DNA of 64,000 nucleotides from Bog-473 sp963809715 (GCA_963809715.1 CAWEKO010000006.1:248001-312000), one strand, 5' to 3'. Shown: positions 17,160 to 25,704, counted from the first letter of the stretch. The notes: generated by a model from the sequence alone, not told the origin. Numbers and translations are program-made.

Positions 17160-18239
17160 TTGAAGAGAACGTACAGCGTGGTGCAGTGGTCTGTGGGGGG
17201 TGTCGGACGACAAGCGCTGCGTGCTCTCGTACAGAGTCGAGACTTCAAGCTTCTTGGGGTCTACACACACGCAGCGGACCGAGACGGACGAGACGCCGGA
17301 GATCTTGCCGAACTCGGGATGGAGACCGGGGTACGAGCGACGTCCGATGCCAAGGCGATCCTCGATCTTCACCCCGATTGCGTCGTCTTCACGTCCACTG
17401 GTGAGACGCGCCCGAAAGAGGCCGTAGCCGACGTTGTGAGGATCCTGCAATCAGGTGCGAACGTCGTCTCAAGCTCGATGATGAATCTGGTGTATCCGCC
17501 TGCAGCGGACCCGAGGCCGATCAAGAAGTTGGCAGAAGCGTGCATCGAAGGCGGTTCCACTCTGTTTACCAGTGGGATCGATCCAGGCTTCAGCGGCGAC
17601 GCTCTGCCCATGGCAGCGCTCCAGATCTGTGAACGTGTGCACACCATCCGCGTGCAGGAGATCTCCGACTACGGCACGCACACTGACGGTTCTTGGACCA
17701 TCCCCTACGGCTTTGGCAAGCCCGAGGGAGCTCCCGCCCCGATTCTCGAACCCGGCGTTCCGACGCTTTTCTGGGGCGGGATGATCGCCATGCTGTCACA
17801 GATGCTCGACGTCGAACTCGAAGGTGTCGAGGAGTTCTGCGAGCGGTGGTACACCACGGAGTCCTTCGACGTTCCAATCGGACACTTCGACAAAGGCAGC
17901 CTTGCGGCCGTTCGCTTCGGGGTCGCGGGCATTGTCGGTGGCGAACCGCGATTGTTCGCGGAGCACCTGACGCGAATGCACCGCGATATGGCTCCCGAAT
18001 GGCCGCAACCCCCTCTGGAGACAACCTCGGTCCACCGCGTCGTCATCGAAGGTTCGCCATCACTCACCTTGGACCTCTCCATGCGCAGCGACGGGCTCGG
18101 CGGCCACGGCAGCACTGGGCTCAAGGCGACTGCGATGCGTCTCGTGAATGCCATTCCGGCGGTCGTGTCGGCCCAACCAGGAATAGTGACCCCGCTGGAT
18201 CTCACGCTCGGCGTCGGACGACGCCTCCTCGCCACGTGA
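17160..18239 (+). CDS. DapB-fold NAD(P)-dependent dehydrogenase (2,4-diaminopentanoate-dehydrogenase-like)
   Basis: About 359 residues. N-terminal Rossmann domain VVQWSVGGVGRQALRAL, a strand LGVYTHAADRDGRD, and VVFTSTGETRP, all as in the dihydrodipicolinate-reductase superfamily. The middle domain contains EISDYGTHTDG, as in dehydrogenases annotated as 2,4-diaminopentanoate dehydrogenase-like; actinobacteria have many with unknown substrates. I chose TTG 17160 because AAAGGAGG lies nine bases upstream; ATG 17130 would put that site inside the gene and adds ten residues. It is the last core-like gene before the tRNA-Lys island array. Confidence 0.82.
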   Translation: MKRTYSVVQWSVGGVGRQALRALVQSRDFKLLGVYTHAADRDGRDAGDLAELGMETGVRATSDAKAILDLHPDCVVFTSTGETRPKEAVADVVRILQSGANVVSSSMMNLVYPPAADPRPIKKLAEACIEGGSTLFTSGIDPGFSGDALPMAALQICERVHTIRVQEISDYGTHTDGSWTIPYGFGKPEGAPAPILEPGVPTLFWGGMIAMLSQMLDVELEGVEEFCERWYTTESFDVPIGHFDKGSLAAVRFGVAGIVGGEPRLFAEHLTRMHRDMAPEWPQPPLETTSVHRVVIEGSPSLTLDLSMRSDGLGGHGSTGLKATAMRLVNAIPAVVSAQPGIVTPLDLTLGVGRRLLAT

Positions 18240-18320
18240 TCCGACCGCAGAACCTCTTGAGAAGGCATGGAGGTGTGTCAGCCCAGCTCATCAGCAGATT
18301 TCTTCGAGAGCGGAGGACAG

Positions 18321-18370
18321 TGGTGCGCCCCTCGGGATTTGAACCCGAAACCTGCGGATTAAGAGTCCGA
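18321..18370 (-). repeat. attachment-site copy 1: 3' part of tRNA-Lys(CTT)
   Basis: Fifty bases identical to 24297-24346 and matching 26997-27043 inside the intact tRNA-Lys gene except at the very ends. Read on the minus strand it holds the anticodon arm with CTT, the T-arm and the acceptor 3' strand followed by ACCA. The 5' half is replaced by unrelated DNA, so it is not a working tRNA. It marks the far end of the island array. Confidence 0.88.
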
Positions 18371-18593
18371 TGCCGGTCAGTCCAATGAGGCCGACCACGT
18401 CTGTGAGCTGCGATTCTGTCTGGTCGCCGTCCACGGCTTAAGGCGTATCGCGCCCCAATATCACTGAGATAGCGGGTTGGATTGTGGGTCGAAGCAACCC
18501 TGTCCGTCGGCCCCAAGGTTGGTTATCCGCCAAGAGTGGAGCGGCTGGAGGTCGCCTTCCAGGGTGTTCGGCTGTTTCCGAACGCCGAACGGA

Positions 18594-18599
18594 TATGAT
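18594..18599 (+). promoter_or_regulatory. -10 box of a leaderless transcript
   Basis: TATGAT ends seven bases before the ATG at 18606, the spacing at which transcription would begin at the start codon itself. No Shine-Dalgarno is present. The same arrangement is found at 24543 ahead of the other pair. Confidence 0.55.
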
Positions 18600-18605
18600 G
18601 TCTCT

Positions 18606-19664
18606 ATGCGGACTTCCCGGGACAGCCTCCAAGCTGACGCGGTCGACGCCCTCACGGTCGCCCTCACCCTGGCCGGGGTCCAGGTGCGCAGGGAAGCCCC
18701 CGACGGGCCAGTCGGCCCCTTTCTCGTTCTCGACGGGGCGAACCGCTCCATCACTCTCGAGGTCAAGGCGACCAGCGTGGCCGACCCAGGCCGGGTCAAT
18801 GCCATGCTCCAAGACTCAGCGCGCCATCGGTCGAGTCAGTCATCGGCCGACGCTGTCGTGCTCGTGGCCGATGAAGTCTCAGAGGCGTCCAGGGACCTCT
18901 TGCGGGAGCATGGTTGGGGTTACCTCGACCGTCGTGGCCGGCTCTGGCTCCGCACGGAGGACCTGATCATCAACGACACCGATATCGAGCCACTGCCGCG
19001 CCACCGTGGCGAAGATCCCCCAACGAACCCCCCGAGCGGTCGTATCGCCATGGGGATGTCGCTGTGGATGCTCATGCATCCTAAACAGGCAGCAGGTGTG
19101 CGCTCCTTAGCCCGAGAGCTTGACTGCTCACCCTCCACCTCTCATGACGCCTTGAAGCGACTTCAGGCGGCAGCCCTGGTGCGCCCGGACAACACGCCAT
19201 TGATCCCGGAGCTCTTCTGGGCGGTGGCTGACCGGTGGCGACCCGAGCGACACCACGTTGCTCGTGAGCCCAACCCCGGTGATGACATGAGCTCCTTCGG
19301 CTTCGGCAGCCACGGTTCCAACTTCGTGATCTCCAACGATGTGGCGGCCGCAGCTTGGGGGGCTCCCGTCGTCGTGCAGTCCGGTCAACGCCTCGACTTC
19401 TACGTGCCGCCCACGGTCCTCAACCGGGCGGTTCGCCTCCTCGGACCTGCGAGCGTCGCCGACAGGGGGGCCACCCTTTCGGCGGCACCGATCCGGGCGG
19501 TGTCCGAGGAGGCCTTCGATCACCCCTCCCGCTCTACCCCCTGGCTGTACTGGCCCCTGAGCCATCCGGCGGTTGTGGCACTCGATCTGGCTCAGGACCA
19601 GTCGCGAGGCCGAGAGATCCTCGCCGACTGGGATGCACCAGAAGGGTTCGTCCGTGTCTGGTGA
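18606..19664 (+). CDS. AbiEi-like DNA-binding protein with a nuclease-like N-terminal domain (putative antitoxin/regulator)
   Basis: 352 residues. Residues 1-120 form an alpha/beta domain with FLVLDG (Asp43) and LEVKATS (Glu52, Lys54), the spacing of a PD-(D/E)xK nuclease core, ending DLLREHGWGYLDRRGRLWL. A winged helix follows at about 150-200 (VRSLARELDCSPSTSHDALKRL). This layout resembles actinobacterial proteins annotated as type IV antitoxin AbiEi-like regulators. It overlaps the downstream nucleotidyltransferase gene by 11 bases, as toxin-antitoxin partners do. Leaderless start at ATG 18606. Function as antitoxin is inferred from pairing only. Confidence 0.65.
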   Translation: MRTSRDSLQADAVDALTVALTLAGVQVRREAPDGPVGPFLVLDGANRSITLEVKATSVADPGRVNAMLQDSARHRSSQSSADAVVLVADEVSEASRDLLREHGWGYLDRRGRLWLRTEDLIINDTDIEPLPRHRGEDPPTNPPSGRIAMGMSLWMLMHPKQAAGVRSLARELDCSPSTSHDALKRLQAAALVRPDNTPLIPELFWAVADRWRPERHHVAREPNPGDDMSSFGFGSHGSNFVISNDVAAAAWGAPVVVQSGQRLDFYVPPTVLNRAVRLLGPASVADRGATLSAAPIRAVSEEAFDHPSRSTPWLYWPLSHPAVVALDLAQDQSRGREILADWDAPEGFVRVW

Positions 19665-20439
19665 GCGCATCCTCCTCGTTGACGGCGCCGACGGGCGCAT
19701 CACCGATCTGGTGCGAGCCACGGCTCTGGTCGTCGAACACGCCGGACTCCCCGTGGCCCTGATCGGTGGTCTCGCCGTCACGTGCCGCCTGGCCGCGGCC
19801 CATCGGGTCACGCAGGACGTGGACCTGGTGGCCGAGACGCCAGTAGACCTCGTCGCAGAGCCGGGGTCGGTAGCCGACAACCTCGTCTCAGCGGGCGTGG
19901 CACGTGCAGCCACTGACACGTCCTCTATCCGTCTGTTCATCGGCGTCACCAAGGTCGAGATCATCGAGACCCAACGGCTCAACGCGACAGAGGCCGCCGA
20001 CATCGAACCGGAGCGATCCCGACTCTTCATTCTTGCCCACCGGTGGGCGCTCGAGACGGCCACTGCGATGACGATCTCGGTAACCGAAGCCGAGGTCCAA
20101 GCCATACTGCCCGTGGCCACCCCCGCTGCACTGGTCACCATGAAGCTGCACTCCATTCAGGATCGTTCCCAGGACCGCAAACGCGCTTCGGACGCGTGGG
20201 ATCTCTTTCGACTTCTTCAGGCTCACAACGCTGCCGGCGAGATAACAGCGGCCATCGCTCACGGCCCACCGGGATTGGCCCCAATCGCGGCCGCGGCGCT
20301 GGACCGGATTTTCCGCATTGATGTGACCCGCACTCGCCGCTGGATCCATGGCTACGGTGAACCCGCCTGGACTCAGCTGATGACTGACGACGCTCTCGCT
20401 GATCTCGCCACAGAGGTGATCGAGGGTCTCACCCCATGA
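19654..20439 (+). CDS. nucleotidyltransferase-fold protein (AbiEii-type toxin candidate)
   Basis: About 261 residues. Residues 36-58 read ALIGGLAVTCR then TQDVDLV: the Gly-Gly helix start and Asp55/Asp57 metal pair of the minimal nucleotidyltransferase fold. Later Lys164 (TMKLHS) and DRKRASDAWDLF (Asp180) match the K...D...D pattern of AbiEii/MenT-type enzymes. Such toxins transfer nucleotides to tRNA or other targets and are held by a DNA-binding partner. GTG 19654 lies inside the upstream gene, with GAAGGG eight bases before it. The pair is flanked by tRNA-Lys repeat copies at 18321 and 20518. Confidence 0.75.
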   Translation: MSGERILLVDGADGRITDLVRATALVVEHAGLPVALIGGLAVTCRLAAAHRVTQDVDLVAETPVDLVAEPGSVADNLVSAGVARAATDTSSIRLFIGVTKVEIIETQRLNATEAADIEPERSRLFILAHRWALETATAMTISVTEAEVQAILPVATPAALVTMKLHSIQDRSQDRKRASDAWDLFRLLQAHNAAGEITAAIAHGPPGLAPIAAAALDRIFRIDVTRTRRWIHGYGEPAWTQLMTDDALADLATEVIEGLTP

Positions 20440-20517
20440 GCGTCTTCGCACCTCCGCCGTCGATGCAGCGTCCACCCAGACGTGACTCTTACAAGCCTGG
20501 TTCGGAAAACGGGGGCA

Positions 20518-20557
20518 GTGCGCTCCTCGGGATTTGAATCCGAAACCCTGCGGATTA
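20518..20557 (-). repeat. degenerate attachment-site copy (tRNA-Lys 3' part)
   Basis: About 40 bases that match the other copies with a few changes (GCTCC for GCCCC, GAATCC for GAACCC, one inserted C) and end at GGATTA before the anticodon CTT. It lies 78 bases after the first nucleotidyltransferase gene. The remainder of 20440-20799 shows no gene. Confidence 0.75.
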
Positions 20558-20799
20558 GAAAATGGGCAATCCCCGGATCTGGGAACCTTGGAATAGCCCC
20601 CTACTTGAGGGCAAAATTTGTCGCGCCGCTCATCATCGCCGAAAACCGATCATCTCCGGCCACTCCCGCACGGATAGCGCACGACGCATTAGAGAACTCA
20701 AGTATGTCGCCCGGCCGAAATGCCGTGAGACGAGAAGTCGGCGAGTGAAGCGGCGGGCCGCGTCGCGTGGAAGTGGGTCCTTTGTCGGTGCAGACTCGC

Positions 20800-21813
20800 T
20801 CAGCGGCAGGGACTGCGGCCGCCGTTGAGGTTGACGTTGAACAAGATGCCGTTCATGTCGGCGCCGTTATCGGACGGGCAGAACTGCGAGAGCGCCTTGG
20901 AGTACTCCGCGTTGCCGACCCACTTGTCCGCGGCCAGGAAGGGCTGCAGGTAGGAGCAGGTGTGGTATTGGTTGCATTGCTCGCTGATGATCCCCTGGGC
21001 CAGCGGCTCCATGGCATCGACGAACGAGGCGCGCTCGGTGTCGTCCAGGTTCTTGGCGATCCAGGCCAGCCCGAGGCCGTGCATGTAGTCGGCCAGCGTG
21101 GTCAGGTAGTTCTCCTCGTCGACCTGGGTGATTTTGAAGCCGGTCTTGCCCTCGTTGCCGTGGAAGGTCTCGTCCAGGTCGGTTTCGACGCCATCGAAGC
21201 CTTTGGTCGAGCACTGCTGGTCGATCATGGCCTCGACAATCGACACTGCGGAGGGAGCATTGATGTTGATGAAATACTCCGGATAGGCCTTAATCTTGTC
21301 GCCGAGATCACCAGCCTGCTTGAGCTGGTCGTAGTAGGTGACGGGGATGCCCTCCTGCTTCGCTGGGTAGTAGTTGCCCGCGGTGCCGACCTCGATGTAA
21401 CAGACGACATGGTCGCCCGTCGAGTGCAGCGCTGCGACGGTGGATGCCGGGTTCTCGATGCCGTCGATGTCGTAGAGGACCGGGTTGTCCCCCGGTGGGG
21501 TGTTGCCGTTCCATGCGGTCACGCCGGTACCCATCAGGCTGGGGTTCAAGGTGTTCAGCGGCCTGTCGAGCTCCCACATCCAGTCCGTGTCCTCGGCCGG
21601 CTGCCAGACGGCCGCTGCGCGCCCGCCCGCGGTCGTAGCCGTGCCCACGGCCTGCGCGGCCGGAGTGCCAGCCAGCACGGGAAAGGCCATCGTTGCCGTC
21701 ACGGCCACGGCCGCCATCGCTGCGGTCCGGCAGCGACCTGCTGCGCCGGCCCAGGCTGGCCGGCGGCTCAGCAGTACTTCTAAGCGCCAATGGCGCGTCT
21801 TCTGTCCTGTCAT
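20800..21813 (-). CDS. secreted endo-alpha-1,4-polygalactosaminidase-like (GH114) protein
   Basis: 337 residues. A long N-terminal signal (Arg-rich start, hydrophobic AAMAAVAVTATMAFPVLA, cleavage near AQA) is followed by a TIM-barrel domain with ALHSTGDHVVCYIEVGT, INAPSAVSIVEAMIDQQC and FDGVETDLDE, the GH114 pattern; Glu/Asp of VETDLDE and YIEVG are likely catalytic. Members cleave galactosaminogalactan-like polymers. ATG 21813 has GAAAGG five bases upstream; the longer open frame to 22014 lacks one. It lies in the middle segment of the tRNA-Lys island array and is a probable cargo gene. Confidence 0.82.
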   Translation of the reverse strand: MTGQKTRHWRLEVLLSRRPAWAGAAGRCRTAAMAAVAVTATMAFPVLAGTPAAQAVGTATTAGGRAAAVWQPAEDTDWMWELDRPLNTLNPSLMGTGVTAWNGNTPPGDNPVLYDIDGIENPASTVAALHSTGDHVVCYIEVGTAGNYYPAKQEGIPVTYYDQLKQAGDLGDKIKAYPEYFININAPSAVSIVEAMIDQQCSTKGFDGVETDLDETFHGNEGKTGFKITQVDEENYLTTLADYMHGLGLAWIAKNLDDTERASFVDAMEPLAQGIISEQCNQYHTCSYLQPFLAADKWVGNAEYSKALSQFCPSDNGADMNGILFNVNLNGGRSPCR

Positions 21814-22292
21814 GTCAGCCTTTCTGCGGTTGGCGGGCTGGGGACGCGTTGATCCGGGCGGAGTTGAGCGCACATCTGAACCAGCTTTCGTTCCATGCTG
21901 GACAGGGTCTGAGCTGGCCGCCTCGACCGGGCCGTGCGCCGGCCGTGTCGTCCGCTGCTGGGTCGGTGCTGGTTGGAGTTGGGCGTCGGGGTGGCACGGC
22001 ACCCACTTTCCCACTCACCGTTGACAGCGGCCAGCGTCTGGTGGTCCGTCTGCCTGCCGGTGAAGGTCTGGAGCCCCACGCTGCCCCTTATCGCCCCCCT
22101 CAGCATGTGCCTACGGCGGTCGCATGAAGGTGTCCCTCAACAGATCGCTGGTCGATGGATGGAGGTGAGGTACTCATACGGCGATCGGTCATCCCGACTG
22201 GTTTGAGGCGTCCTGGAATGCACACAAATTTGACCGAGGCGAAGGCAGTCCGATTGGTCTGAGGCTCGTTTGACTTCTGGCAGGTCGCCTCT
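21814..22292. other. non-coding stretch between GH114 and oxidase genes
   Basis: About 480 bases without a supported gene, RNA or repeat. It contains the ribosome site of the GH114 gene at its left edge; no clear promoter was found. Confidence 0.4.
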
Positions 22293-23567
22293 TCAACGTG
22301 TGGGGAAGAGGTCATCTATGAACTCGTTTCGAAACTTGAAGGTCGGATCGTATTCGACCATCAACCGTTCGAAATCAAGAGCGCGCGCGTAGCCCGAAAT
22401 GATCTGGCGCGGGTTCATGGTCGTGAGCTTCGCCCAGTGAGGCCGAGGATCTAGAGGCATCAATCGTTCCTCAATGGCGGCGATTGCTGCAAAGACGGCT
22501 GGTTCGTCGGAAGTCCAAGTGAAATGAAACGCGACCGAATCCCGACTATAGGCGGGACTCAGCCAGAAGTCGTCTGCCCGGACCGTGCGCATTTCGCTCA
22601 CGAGCAAGGCTGGTGCAATGAAGCTGCCGATGTCGCGGAGCGCGGAAATGGCCCGTGGTGCGACGGTTCTTGGCAGGAACACCTCTGATTGCAGTTCGTT
22701 CCCTGTCTCCAGGCTCGGCTTGGGCAGGAAATGCGGCATTCGTTCATGCCACGGTCCCACAACGCCCAGTTGCTCCGTGCACAACTCTGGCGACATGCCG
22801 GGCACCGGATGAATCGTGTGGTCCGCCAGCTTGCCCCCCGCCCAAGTCAGGACGGCGTGATCAGTTCGACACTTGACCAACACGCTGGCCTCGCCGCTGT
22901 GCCAATCTGTGAACGCGCTGACGCTGTAGCCAGCCCTGAATACATCATCCAGCCGATCCTCCACTACTTGAAGAGGAACGCCGAGGAGAACGTGTTGTTT
23001 CATCTCGTACGTCGGCTCGATGTCCAAGGTCAACTGGGTCACGATGCCGAGAGCCCCAAGCGTGACAACGGAGCCCGGAAAATAGTCTCGATCGTTATCC
23101 CGCCGTATCTCGGTTAGGTGTCCGTCGGCAGCGACAAGCTCCAGCGCCGCTACAGATGCGGCGAGAATTCGTTGGCCATCCCCAGAACCATGAGTACCAG
23201 TAGCGCATGCCCCGGCAACTGAGATGTCTGGGATCGAAGCGGTATTGGCCAATGCGAAGCCCGCACGATGCAGTTCTCCGGCAAGTTCGGTGTAGCTCAT
23301 GCCGGATCCGACCGTCACCACAGAATTGACCGAATCGATGTCGAGCGTCGATGGCATTCCGTGCAAGAGGACTAGGTCACCGGCCGTGTCGGCGATCCTG
23401 CTGAACGAGTGGCCTCGTCCAAGGGCACGTACTCGATTGCTGCCGTCGACAAGTCGACGAAGGGCGTCTATCGATTCGGGCTCATGTACGCGCGCAGCAC
23501 TGAAGGCGATATTTCCGGCCCAGTTCGTGTGCGGAGCAAATTGTCTCACTTCCCGTGGACGACCCAT
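22293..23567 (-). CDS. FAD-linked alditol/lactone oxidase (VAO family)
   Basis: 424 residues. The N-terminal PP-loop RALGRGHSFSRIADT contains the His that in alditol oxidase and related enzymes carries FAD covalently; VVTVGSGMSYTEL, SVAGACATGTHGSGD and LGALGIVTQLTL are further FAD-domain marks. The C-terminal HWAKL...ALDFERLMVEYDP fits the sugar-1,4-lactone/alditol oxidase subfamily. It should oxidise a sugar alcohol or aldonolactone with oxygen, giving peroxide. The start overlaps the end of the integrase remnant by 22 bases and has no good ribosome site, so the true start may be a little different. Confidence 0.88.
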   Translation of the reverse strand: MGRPREVRQFAPHTNWAGNIAFSAARVHEPESIDALRRLVDGSNRVRALGRGHSFSRIADTAGDLVLLHGMPSTLDIDSVNSVVTVGSGMSYTELAGELHRAGFALANTASIPDISVAGACATGTHGSGDGQRILAASVAALELVAADGHLTEIRRDNDRDYFPGSVVTLGALGIVTQLTLDIEPTYEMKQHVLLGVPLQVVEDRLDDVFRAGYSVSAFTDWHSGEASVLVKCRTDHAVLTWAGGKLADHTIHPVPGMSPELCTEQLGVVGPWHERMPHFLPKPSLETGNELQSEVFLPRTVAPRAISALRDIGSFIAPALLVSEMRTVRADDFWLSPAYSRDSVAFHFTWTSDEPAVFAAIAAIEERLMPLDPRPHWAKLTTMNPRQIISGYARALDFERLMVEYDPTFKFRNEFIDDLFPTR

Positions 23568-24281
23568 CCTAGGTGTTCGACCGCACGTTTGTCCGAGGAA
23601 CCTCGCGACTTGGAATAGTGGCGTGTCAGCACCTGGGGCCCGTGTCCTTGCCGTTGGGTGACGACGCTGACGTTGAAACCGGCGTCGAGGAGTTCCGAGG
23701 ATGTGAACTTACGGACGGCGAGGATCGAGCCGTCGAAGTTGAGATGCCCGCGGCCTGATGCCTGGGCAAGTTCCCGGCGTTCTGCCGCCGCCACGGCGAG
23801 GCTCGCCCGTCGCTCGCTTCGGCCCAACATGGCGCCGATCTCTCGATAGGACAAACCGCCGCCCGGCAGGGGTCCCGGTTTTGCGGCTGGAACGAGAGGG
23901 GGGAGTGGACCGCCGTAACCGTAGGGCCTCGTCTTCAAGGCCCATTACGTCTGCGTCTTTGTCCTCAATCCCCAGATAGCCCGTCAGTGCGGCGACTCGC
24001 TTCGTGACGTGATCGGGCGGCATGGGCGTGGAGCAATCCGGGGCCAGGCTGAAGAGGAAGGCATCGGCAGCGAGTTCGGTGCTGGCATCACTGGCTCTTT
24101 CCTTCATCTGGTCGCAATGCCGCTTGAGCATCTCGATGGGGGCAAGAATGGAAGCTCGGATCATGTTTGAAGAGCTTCTCTCTAAGCGCCCGCCGATGGA
24201 ACTAACTGGAGACGTAATTCGAATGAGGGCCACCATGGTTCCTGGCGTCAGGCGCATGCCAATCGTCTTCTCGTAGGACAA
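23546..24281 (-). pseudogene. frameshifted tyrosine integrase
   Basis: Two adjoining minus-strand frames encode pieces of one integrase. From 24281: MLKRHCDQMKERASD, then ADAFLFSLAPDCS and PPDHVTKRVAAL, the catalytic-domain middle. After a shift near 23940 the second frame gives LSYREIGAMLGRSERRAS (helix-turn-helix-like) and then RKFTSSELLDAGFNVSVV, RQGHGPQVLTRHYSK, the C-terminal box with the nucleophilic Tyr (RHY). The N-terminal arm-binding domain is missing. It ends 15 bases from attachment-site copy 2, the usual place for an integrase, and no longer looks functional. Confidence 0.8.
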
Positions 24282-24296
24282 CCCGGACTTTCTGGC

Positions 24297-24346
24297 TGGT
24301 GCGCCCCTCGGGATTTGAACCCGAAACCTGCGGATTAAGAGTCCGA
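24297..24346 (-). repeat. attachment-site copy 2: 3' part of tRNA-Lys(CTT)
   Basis: Fifty bases identical to 18321-18370, including the encoded ACCA end on the minus strand. It joins the integrase remnant on one side to the second regulator/nucleotidyltransferase pair on the other. The flanking 120 bases up to 24466 are related to those after copy 1. Confidence 0.88.
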
Positions 24347-24425
24347 GGCAGGGGAGTCCGTGGAGTCAGCCCAAGTCTGTGACCTGCGAGTATATCCGGT
24401 GTCGATCCAGGGATTCGGTTGATTT

Positions 24426-24467
24426 CCAACCCAGTACCACCCAAATAGTGGGTTGGATAGTGGGGGA
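24426..24467. repeat. inverted and direct repeats next to attachment site (possible integrase arm sites)
   Basis: CCAACCCA (24426-24433) and TGGGTTGG (24449-24456) form an inverted repeat. TAGTGGG occurs twice 12 bases apart in the right half. A diverged version, TAGCGGG, TTGGA, TTGTGGG, is found at the matching place after copy 1 (about 18470-18488). The spacing and conservation suggest protein-binding sites of the integration system. Confidence 0.45.
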
Positions 24468-24542
24468 GGTTCTCCGTGGCAGGCCCGGGGGTTGTGACGG
24501 ATCCGGTCCCACTCCGCCGGTCTAGTCTGATCTGTCATCTGG

Positions 24543-24548
24543 TATCAT
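24543..24548 (+). promoter_or_regulatory. -10 box of a leaderless transcript
   Basis: TATCAT ends seven bases before GTG 24555, and no Shine-Dalgarno is present. The layout equals that at 18594 before the other pair. Confidence 0.5.
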
Positions 24549-24554
24549 AACACC

Positions 24555-25175
24555 GTGGATGGAAAAGCCGAAGCGAGCGCAATCCTTCGCCAGTTGCGGC
24601 GAGACAATGGCCTGACTCAGCGCGATTTAGCCGCGAAGGCTGGTGTCCCCCAATCGACGATCGCAGAAGTCGAAGTTGGACAAAGAGAGCCGTCACTCAC
24701 CCTGCTGAGCAGGATCGCCGAGTCCGCCGGCCAGTCGATCGCCATAGGGCTGGTCCCTTTGCCGCGGCACAGTGCGGTTGCCACCGCCAACACCATCAAA
24801 GATCGGCTGTATGGGGATGCGGGCCAAGGGCGGTCGCTCGATATTCGTGAGGATGGTGCGCTTCGCGCTGTCATCGATCTGAAAGACGCCCTCCGGCGAT
24901 CAAGTCATGAGGAATTCGATACCCTTACCTGCCAGGCCCCAGGCCTCGTCGGGGACACGCGTTGGGATGCTCTCCTCGCTGCGATAGTCGAAGATGAGGC
25001 GGCGAGGAAGGCGATCTCTCCACCTCGCTGGACCAATGACCCGAATAGGTTCAATCGACCCTTTTGGTATCTGTCCAAGAACCCGAGATTCCACACCTGG
25101 GAGATCGCCAACTCGCCTGGAGCGCTCATCCGTCATGGCGTGTTTGCTGCGGAAGATGAACTTGAGAGTGTCTGA
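24555..25175 (+). CDS. XRE-family helix-turn-helix protein (putative antitoxin)
   Basis: 206 residues. Residues 9-58 are an XRE helix-turn-helix (ILRQLRRDNGLTQRDLAAKA, VPQSTIAEVEVGQREPSLTLL). The C-terminal 140 residues, with TRWDALLAAIVEDEAARK and RFNRPFWYLSKNPRF, match no domain I can name but look like the extension found in antitoxins paired with nucleotidyltransferase-fold toxins. Leaderless GTG start. The stop lies 20 bases inside the next gene, so the two are coupled. It probably represses its own promoter just after attachment-site copy 2. Confidence 0.75.
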   Translation: MDGKAEASAILRQLRRDNGLTQRDLAAKAGVPQSTIAEVEVGQREPSLTLLSRIAESAGQSIAIGLVPLPRHSAVATANTIKDRLYGDAGQGRSLDIREDGALRAVIDLKDALRRSSHEEFDTLTCQAPGLVGDTRWDALLAAIVEDEAARKAISPPRWTNDPNRFNRPFWYLSKNPRFHTWEIANSPGALIRHGVFAAEDELESV

Positions 25176-25704
25176 TCTCAACCGGGACGAAATGGAGTCG
25201 GCACTCGCCGAGCTTGCAAACCAACTCAACGCTCTCAACGTCAAGGCCAAGATCTGCCTGGTTGGCGGAGCGGTCATGGTGCTTGCCTTCGATGCTCGTT
25301 TCAGCACGGGAGACATTGATGGATCGATGCATCCCACCGATGACGTGCTCGCCGTCGCCGCTGAAATCGGTGAACGACGAGGTCTCGGTGCAGAATGGCT
25401 CAACAACTCGGCTCAACAGTTCATACCGATATTCAAGGAGCCCAACTGGCGACCGATTCTCAAGTCGGGGAACGTTGAGATCGTCGCCGCCGATGAGCGA
25501 TCGATGATGGCCATGAAAATGCGTGCCGGCCGTGGGTCGCGGGACCGCCTCGACATCAACTTCCTCGTCAAAAGATGTGGCATCACCAGCGTTGCCGAGG
25601 CATTGCAGCTGTATGAGGAGTTCTTTCCCGAAGACCCGCTTCCAGATCGAACTCTTCCGCTGCTCGACGAAGCCATCGCGGCGCTTGGTCCCCAGTGCCC
25701 GTGA
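25156..25704 (+). CDS. nucleotidyltransferase-fold protein (DUF6036-like toxin candidate)
   Basis: 182 residues. LVGGAVMVLAF (Gly37-Gly38) and STGDIDG (Asp53, Asp55) give the GG...DxD metal-binding core; MMAMKMRAGRGSRDRLDINFL supplies the Lys and the later Asp typical of this group. It is much shorter than AbiEii proteins and resembles DUF6036-type nucleotidyltransferase-fold proteins. ATG 25156 overlaps the antitoxin gene by 20 bases; GTG 25168 is an alternative start. Toxicity is an inference from fold and pairing. Confidence 0.72.
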   Translation: MNLRVSDLNRDEMESALAELANQLNALNVKAKICLVGGAVMVLAFDARFSTGDIDGSMHPTDDVLAVAAEIGERRGLGAEWLNNSAQQFIPIFKEPNWRPILKSGNVEIVAADERSMMAMKMRAGRGSRDRLDINFLVKRCGITSVAEALQLYEEFFPEDPLPDRTLPLLDEAIAALGPQCP

